From NCBI RefSeq assembly GCF_027172205.1, contig NC_070607.1, forward strand, positions 34,742,069 to 34,806,068: 64,000 bases of DNA, in the 5' to 3' direction. Source of the DNA: Podarcis raffonei. Its lineage: Eukaryota > Chordata > Lepidosauria > Squamata > Lacertidae. This document shows, one piece after another, positions 56,983 to 64,000 of the stretch. Made by a program: the position numbers and the translations under genes. Position 1 is the stretch's first letter. Each line of letters opens with the position of its first letter. The notes below the pieces were generated by a model that saw only the letters and a list, made by a program, of their open reading frames with translations, searched no databases and had not been told where the DNA came from.

Positions 56983-57624
56983 TTAAATTAGTGGGAAATA
57001 AAAAGCGATCCCCAAAATTTTCCTTTTGTTTCCAAGGAAATGTCCAGGGCAGCAGAGTTTTTGCTATCAGGAGCGTAGTCTGCCCAAGTTTCAGTCAAAG
57101 TCGGCTAAAAATCAGAAAGCAAGAACAAAGCTCGCTTTGTTTCGCAGCTGCTCTAGCCACCAGCCCTGGAACAGAAAGAGTGACTGATTCATGCCTGCCC
57201 CTTCCCACAGATCATAGTGGGAGGGAGGCTAGCCAGTTTCTCTTCAGAGTGGAAGAATATCTTCAGAAACAGTTGGGTGTTAAGACATCATATCACAGGG
57301 ATACCTCATTGAGTTCAAAGTGGCACTCAAGGAGTGCTTTTTGATTTCTTCCTTGCCAGGGGATTTGGCAGCAACAACAAAATTGCTGATAGAAGGGGCC
57401 AATCAGCAGCTGTAACAGTTGCATGGTATAGAACAGGTTCCGGATACTGAAAATAGCAATGGCATGTAGTCTGCAATTTTCCACTTTAAAAAGAAGGGCA
57501 GGGGGACAAGCCTATTTCATGATTTCAAATGGCTGAACAAATACATCAGACATATATTTTAACATATAGAAATCTTCTCCTATGTAGCCATGGGCATGGA
57601 CACCTTGTAGAAGTGGGTGGGATG

Positions 57625-57770
57625 TTTTATTATTGCATTTCTTTTTTCTCTTGGTTTTAATGTATCTCTGCAGCTTGGTGGGGGTCTGTCTGTTTGGCTG
57701 CATGTTGCTTTGGTCTGTCCTGGGCAAGATAAAGTGGCCAACAAATTTAATAAAAAATAAAAATAAACAT
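57625..57770 (+). repeat. LINE 3'-UTR-like tail
   Basis: GTTTTAATGTATCTCTGCAG...GATAAAGTGGCCAACAAATT TAATAAAAAATAAAAATAA has the form of a LINE 3' end with an A-rich tail. The copy abuts a CR1 tail. Confidence 0.45.
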
Positions 57771-57785
57771 TCAGCCAGGAATCAT

Positions 57786-57875
57786 ATAATCACAGAATTG
57801 AATAGATGGAAGGGACCCAAGGGTCATCTAGTCCAACCCCCTGCAATGTGGGAATCTCAACTAGATCATACATGA
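57786..57875 (-). repeat. CR1 3'-terminal fragment
   Basis: AATCATATAATCACAGAATT GAATAGATGGAAGGGACCCA AGGGTCATCTAGTCCAACCC CCTGCAATGTGGGAATCTCA is the reverse of the CR1 3' end and is seen also at 33773-33857. Confidence 0.85.
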
Positions 57876-58787
57876 CAGGTGACTTCATGGTTTCTGTAGG
57901 TTTCAAGGACACACAGATGCACTTAAGTGAAGCTTGTTCACAGGAAATGTCTCTGTTATGGCTTCAACAGGTGACATTATCCATCATGTGAATTTTGCAT
58001 TAGACTTTCCATTACCCAGAAAGTTCAACAAGGTGCTGATTATAGTGATAGCTTTGTGAGAGAACAGGGTATTCCCACATGCACTCATTATAAGGGCACC
58101 ATTCTTTGAAAAGACACAGGTGTGGCAATGGTAGTGCACGTCACCTCTAAGGTAGTCTTCCCTATAAACAGCAACAAGATTCAGATGAACCCATTTCAAG
58201 ATATATAGTATATGGAATATATTCTAGAATCTAGACTCTGTTTCTTCCATGCTGTTCCTGTCTCATGAAAGAACAAAACATCATCTCTTTTCAGGTAGAA
58301 ATTAAGATGAAACTGTTTAGAAGATATTTTGAGGTTGTGTTTACAATCAGGGGGTATACAAATTTTGCCAAATAAATTAAGCTTTGTCCCACTAGTTTAT
58401 ATATATGCCAGGACAAATTTTACTTGGTCATTTCACCATGGCATGGGAATCAAACCTGGACGAGTAAAAATGCTGGCATTTTAAAAACAAAAACCAAAAA
58501 CATTTGACAATGACATTTCTTTTTCAAGCAGCAGTCAGCTGCAACGGGTCCAATTGTTAATTCAGGAGAGCATGGCCATTATGGAAACGTTTTCAACTCC
58601 TTATTTATTAAATGAGTGTGTATTTTAGAAGACAGCACATGCATGTAATGTGAGCTCAGCTTGGAAGTCCTCTGCCACAAGGAATGTGAGCAGACATAAG
58701 CATGAATTCAGCACTGCTAAACAAATTCTGTAAAATAAGCAAATAAATACACACCCAGAAGTTTGAAGAAATAGATGTTTTCGCATT
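57876..58787 (+). other. SLC44A5 intron 1, unassigned part
   Basis: No recognisable exon or repeat. Confidence 0.45.
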
Positions 58788-58842
58788 CTCTCTTTCTCTC
58801 TCTCTCTCCCTCTCCCTCTCCCTCTCCCTCTCTCCCTCTCTG
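58788..58842. repeat. (CT)n/(CCCTCT)n microsatellite
   Basis: TCTCTC followed by CCTCTC units; pure pyrimidine for about 50 nt. Confidence 0.9.
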
Positions 58843-59860
58843 TGTGAATTCTAACTTGTGTTCACTGAAATATTTAGTATTTCACTAAATTCAGGAGACC
58901 ACTGATTAGCTACAAATGAACTAACTTGCATAATCATTAATACAACAGCTGCATAGTAACCAACATTAGCTTTGGAATACAGTAGTAGTTATGTTCTGCT
59001 TGCTAATTGTGTCACTGCAGCATTAGATGTTTTTTATCAGTGAGGCTGCTTCATAAGTATTCAGACTTTCCCCCTCTGAAATACTTGCCATGTTTTCTTT
59101 TTTAAAAAACAACAACTGGATAAAGTATTTCATGCCTATTGATCACTGTAGTTTAACAATGTCAAGCTGGTGGGGAGGTATGTATTATTGTTTCAGAGCT
59201 GTGCCTCACTTTTCATAGCAGTGCATCATAAATACGTTCAAGAAATTGAATCTTATATTCTTTCTAAGGAAGTTGGATATATTATGATTTGTGGACTGAA
59301 TATTTACAGCACTTTACTTCTGTTCATAGTTTATTTTCATAAGAGTGAGTCCAACTAGCTTTATGCTTATGTAGGTTATCACAATTTATGACTCAAAACG
59401 CACCTTTCCAGGCAGGCATTGTGGTCCATCAATAAGCTTCCTGTTCTTGTTGGTTCCTAAGAAAAAAGCAGTGTGATTATCAAGCACACAGGCCATCATA
59501 TGATCAGGGATGAAAATCTGTGTCCTTCCAAATTTTATCATCCCCAGCCACCATGGTCAATGGCCAGGGATATGGTAGTTCAAGTACCTCCTGGGGGGTG
59601 GGGACAGGTTCTTATTATCTTGCTGACCTCTAATCTATGTTCTGTTTTTGGATCATTACTTTCCAGCACAGTATCTAAGCCAAGATGTGTGTGGCCTCCA
59701 CGTATCTGAACATAGCACCTTCATACAAGTCTGGGAGGTGGGAATGCCAGGGTGGGTACAGACATAGGAAGAAATAGTAAGGGACTTCATATATGTGCAC
59801 AGAATACAGTACAAGCATATCTGCTTCCTGACTTTCTAAGTCAGGAGTTGATCATTTGAA

Positions 59861-59862
<2 letters not shown>
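58843..59862 (+). other. SLC44A5 intron 1, unassigned part
   Basis: No recognisable exon or repeat. Confidence 0.45.

Positions 59863-59909
<47 letters not shown>
59863..59909. repeat. (AT)n microsatellite
   Basis: A run of about 23 TA units directly abutting the tail of a Sauria SINE fragment. Confidence 0.95.
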
Positions 59910-59912
<3 letters not shown>

Positions 59913-60072
59913 AAGGGACCCCTGACCATTAGGTCCAGTCGTGGCCGACTCTGGGGTTGTGGCGCTCATCTCACTTTATTGGCTGAGGGAGCCGGCGTAC
60001 AGCTTCCGGGTCATGTGGCCAGCATGACTAAGCCGTTTCTGGCAAACCAGAGCAGTGCACGGAAACGCTGTT
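59910..60072 (-). repeat. Sauria SINE, 3' half, 5'-truncated
   Basis: The minus strand carries AACAGCGTTTCCGTGCACTG CTCTGG, TAGTCATGCTGGCCACATGA CCCGGAAGCTG, the GCCACGACTGGACCTAATGG TCAGGGGTCCC block and the tail TTTAC. Both edges are microsatellites. Confidence 0.9.
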
Positions 60073-60086
60073 ATATACATATACAT

Positions 60087-60128
<42 letters not shown>

Positions 60129-60140
60129 CACACATATAGA
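60073..60140. repeat. (TATACA)n microsatellite
   Basis: TATACATATACA repeated about nine times, ending in CACACACATATAG. Confidence 0.93.
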
Positions 60141-61083
60141 CACATTCATCTTCCATCTCATTCAAGATATTACATCTTTCTTTGTCTCTCAGAGGGATTT
60201 CTATTTAAAAAAGAGTTTTCCTAAAAACTGTGGGAGCTGTGAGGGACATTCCCTTGCTAATCTTGGATAGGTGTAGGTACTTTAGAGTACTATTGAAGGT
60301 AGTATATTCTATTTCTTGTTCTGGCTTCATTTCCATCTTTTATTATTTAAGAGAAAAATTCCCGCTCTTCCCAGCTGTAGTCGGAACAAGGCGGTTAAAG
60401 GATAGATTCTTCCCCTTTCCCAAGGAGTCTTAACTACACATTTATGGGTCAAGAGGGGATTTTAATTGTCCTTAGTGACTATGAAACAGGATCTTATTTT
60501 GGATTAATTAATGCCAGCTACATGGATGTTACCCTTTACACATCCATCAGACTCCCTCTCTGATGATATTTTGGAAGCAACTAACTGATTCCCCAACCTA
60601 TTTAGTTTCAGTGTTTTGTGTGATGCTGAAATTAATTTGTTAGATGATTTTATCACTCTAATAATCTTTGTGTTACTTTTTTGTGGGTGGCTCCCTTCAA
60701 TAGCATTGTGATGGAGTTTGCTTGTGATTAATCTTATGTATATGATGTCTGCCCAATCCTGAGCCCACCCAAATTTCTAGTAATATTTTTTAAGACATGA
60801 GCTGGCCTTTTAAGAAATTAATTATCTTAAGCCCTTATCACTATGGAAGGTAGCCAACTAAATCAGGCAGTAGAACCATTGAAGCCAGTTGTTGTGAGCA
60901 GCTGTTGTAACAGACTGTCAAGTCTGTTGATGTCATTGGGCTTGCCACAAGTATTTCTTAGTTGCCTATATCTCTGTGGATTTTTATCACCTGTTTTATG
61001 GGCATTTGCTTTGCACGAACAATCAGAACTGGTTCCCACCAGTAGCCATGGCATTTAGATCAGGCAGAACTTTTTCAGTCAAT
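60141..61083 (+). other. SLC44A5 intron 1, unassigned part
   Basis: No recognisable exon or repeat. Confidence 0.45.
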
Positions 61084-61372
61084 TTAATGATGTTGTTGTT
61101 CTTGTTGTTGAGTCGTTTAGTCGTGTCCGACTCTTCATGTCCCCATGGACCAGAGCACACCAGGCACTTCTGTCTTCCACTGCCTCCCGCAGTTTGATCA
61201 AACTCATGCTGGTAGCTTCGAGAACACTGTCCAACCATCTCGTCCTCTGTCGTCCCCTTCTCCTTGTGCCCTCCATCTTTCTCAACATCAGGGTCTTTTC
61301 CAGGGAGTCTTCTCTTCTCATGAGGTGGCCAAAGTATTGGAGCCTCAACTTCACGATCTTTAATGATTTAAT
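61084..61372 (-). mobile_element. Bov-B (RTE clade) LINE 3' fragment
   Basis: The minus strand codes LQYFGHLMRREDSLEKTLML, RKMEGTRRRGRQRTRWLDSV and LREAVEDRSAWCALVHGDMK SRTRLND, the C-terminus of Bov-B ORF2, followed by the AACAACAACAA tail. Bov-B is abundant in squamates and is the partner LINE of Sauria SINEs. It is 5'-truncated but has an unbroken frame over this part. Confidence 0.93.
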
Positions 61373-64000
61373 GATGGTCAAGATTAAACTGAAACACATT
61401 CAGCCACATCTATTGTATTGTACATTCCAGTATTGCACTGCTGTGATACCAATATTACTGTCAACTTTTTAGTTATGATTTGTGGTTGACCAAAACTATT
61501 ATTTAACAATGTGTTAAAAATGTGATGTATCTAGAAACATTATCTAGGGTTGGGGAGACGAAAAGCAAAATCCTTGGCTGGCCTTCAGTAACGTGCATCT
61601 CACAGGAAATAGTGTGAATGAAACTAAGCAATCACATCCCTTGTGATTCCTTGTACTCACATCAGGTCCAGAATCTATCTGGACCTATTTGTAAATATGG
61701 ACTGATTACTTAATTCATCATAGTGCAAACCATGATACTATGTCTACAAACCAAATTGAACTTTTTAAATAAAACATTTTGATTCTATATTTTTATTTGA
61801 CTCTCTGTTGTGTTTGGATAAGAAAAGGTCAGGTCATTAAGCCCTTTGGGTGCTGTTATGCTAATACCAGTGTGTAAAGTGGGTCTCATGTACTAGAATT
61901 GGCTTACCCAAATAGTCGATAAGAGTTCAATTTGTCTAATTTGTTTTTCTAGTGCTGTCTAAGCTTTTTTATTTTTCTTCTTGGCATCTCTACTTTTTCT
62001 CATATTATTAAACATATAAACATATTATGCATCTCTTTACTTCAACAAAATGCATGGGTTCTGTCAAGAGCAGGACACTTGTAGCTGAATATGGATTCAT
62101 TATGCCTCTTGCGCTTGTAATCACTCCTTGCTTGGTCATCAATCTTCACATACATACGGATGTACTCAGTTTGCTGTGCACTCACACCTAAAGTGCAAAG
62201 CCACAACATAACCACCCACATCTGTTAACATGAAGCCCTTCTCCTGCTCCTTCTTGTTGCTCTGCGGTCCATTCCAAAGGTAATAAGTATTAAAAATAGC
62301 AGTTACATAGGTAATGGTATTTGGAGATCCACTCTGCTGCTTTTGCCTACTCACTAGGCCAAAAATGGTGTGTGTATATGCATGTGATTTGGATTGTTGA
62401 AAGTTATTTGCCCAGTAAAATAAATGTAGACATACTGAATGTGATAAAATAAATTGCATTGACTTTGAACTATTAAAACACTTAAGTACTTAAACAGAGT
62501 GATTAGTTTTTCTGTGATGTTATTGGCAAAATTGGTTATAGAAGTATGTTCTGTGCTATTATAGCTGGTTTCTCAGTTCTAATTTCATGCCCTACCGAAA
62601 TCCACAGAAAGATAATATATACCTAGCCAGTGAAATGCACTGGTGATTCCTAGGTATGGTCATACTTCGCCCCTGTGTTATGGTCTGGGGTCACATGAAG
62701 CAGCCAAATGACTGAAGTCTTGGTGCATACTTTCCAGTCATTACTTCCAAGAGAACAATTTTAAAAAATATTTAAAGTCCTCCTTCCACAATAAGTGTAT
62801 TTGGTGATAATTGAATACCTTGAATAGTGCAGTTCTGGGTATTACTATGTGGTATTATTTGTACTGAGTGGTACAGTAAAACTAATTGGTTTTTCATCAC
62901 TTACAATTCTCCCTGACAGGATTTCTTGGACGTGCTTGGTATGTTAAAAAAGCAGCTGACTAACAAATAATGTTGCAATAATACTGTATTTATTTTGGGC
63001 CTTTCCAAAAGAATAATAAATAGCCTCTGTACTGCGGCTTTGCTGGTAGCTGACAAAGGGCAATGAACTATATCTCTGAATGCCCCCTTCTGTTGCTTTC
63101 CATACAATGTGATATCTGTGCTAGCATCTAGACAGCAGCTAGAACAAGCAAGACGATAATAACTGTTATGTCTCTCAGGCCAGCATACTTGAATTCTTGT
63201 AATGCTTATCCCAATAAGTAATTTGAAAGTATGAGATGAGGTTTGTGAAATGCTCATCTATTTTTATATAGATGATGGTATTCTCCCTAGTTCCCTTTAA
63301 TTCTGGCAGTTGGAAATTACTTCGCAGCTTCAATGTGAAGAAAAGTGTTATAAATCTTTTAAAAACTGCAGTATGCTGAGCAGTTGTACACTCCAATTTC
63401 ACTGGGTAGAGGGGTGGGAGGAAGATACACCATGAGTATGCTGGAGAAATAGCTAATACATGGTCAGCCCAGGGTGGGGTGCAAAATGCAGAGTCAGGAA
63501 ATTCCAAAATATTGGGGAAATGGCAGACATTGATCCAGCAGCACCACTAAAAAAAATCACAAATCTGGTGACATCTACATGCTGCCTGCTTATAGAAGGA
63601 GCTCATTAACTTAGGTTGAGTTCTGCACAACTGCACAACTCTCAAAGCGTCATCTCACCCTGATTCCATGAGTCCCAGTGGCACAGGCAGCAATGGCCGT
63701 AGCAATTCCCAGGCATCTCTCTAGGCAAGGGTTTGTGTCCCCTCTTGCTCCATAACATCACTGTTTTATGAGCACAGCACACAGAGCAGGGGAAAAGGAT
63801 TCCTCACACAACGTACCACCCACTTAGCTCTCCTGTGACAAGGGTCAAAACCCATCAAGAGAGGAACATACCCTCTTGCCAAGCAACCATGAAGATGAGA
63901 CAGAAGAAGCAATAGAAGCACAGTGACAGCAGCAGCTTCAAGTAGTTCACTGCATATAGTGTATGGAGTTAGGAAGGAGGAGTTCAAGTCCTCCTTGGGA
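61373..64000 (+). other. SLC44A5 intron 1, distal part of window
   Basis: Near 61720-61760 is a weak CAAACCATGATACTATG member of the palindrome repeats. I find no SLC44A5 exon 2 here. Confidence 0.45.

Noticed and set aside
59856-60270. Frames rich in Tyr-Ile or Ile-His repeats
   Set aside because: They are translations of (AT)n and (TATACA)n microsatellites and a SINE fragment.

Overview
This is vertebrate nuclear DNA, almost certainly from a squamate reptile (lizard or snake; a lizard is favoured, but the species cannot be named from sequence alone). Introns have GT-AG borders and promoters sit in CpG islands. The repeats are a squamate mixture: Sauria SINEs, a Bov-B/RTE LINE fragment, CR1 LINEs with (ATTCTATG)n-type tails, L2-clade LINE ends, a tRNA-Lys/CR1 composite SINE and many small non-autonomous DNA transposons.

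The window is a conserved amniote block (MSH4?)-RABGGTB-ACADM-SLC44A5, equivalent to human 1p31. RABGGTB (minus, 4608-15992) is complete: nine coding exons give 331 residues, the same length as human, with all three zinc ligands. Three of its introns hold SNORD45-type box C/D snoRNAs on the coding strand, as in mammals. ACADM (minus, 18330-29827) is complete: twelve coding exons give 422 residues with the catalytic Glu. SLC44A5 is represented only by its short first coding exon (plus, 42642-42678) in a large CpG island. Everything to the right of it looks like a long first intron filled with repeats. A fourth CpG-rich block at 1010-1740 is where synteny predicts the 5' end of MSH4, but no exon of it could be proved.

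Layout: 1-4465, downstream flank of RABGGTB with repeats; 4466-16110, RABGGTB and its promoter; 16110-18329, gap and ACADM 3' UTR; 18330-30140, ACADM and its promoter; 30140-42100, intergenic, with a young CR1 copy holding an open 678-codon reverse transcriptase frame and a hAT-like element with a perfect 8-bp target duplication; 42100-43200, SLC44A5 promoter and exon 1; 43200-64000, SLC44A5 intron 1 with nested repeats, a 26-nt U6 snRNA fragment between 18-bp direct repeats, and two copies of an unclassified LTR-like repeat.

The three genes are not a pathway. RABGGTB is the catalytic beta subunit of Rab geranylgeranyltransferase, ACADM is mitochondrial medium-chain acyl-CoA dehydrogenase, and SLC44A5 is a choline-transporter-like membrane protein. 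RABGGTB and ACADM run head-to-tail and SLC44A5 diverges from ACADM across about 12.8 kb. I see no evidence of a new multi-gene system. The most unusual items are the GC-AG last intron of RABGGTB, the division of guide sequences among the three SNORD45 copies, the U6 micro-insertion and the inverted-end repeat pair.
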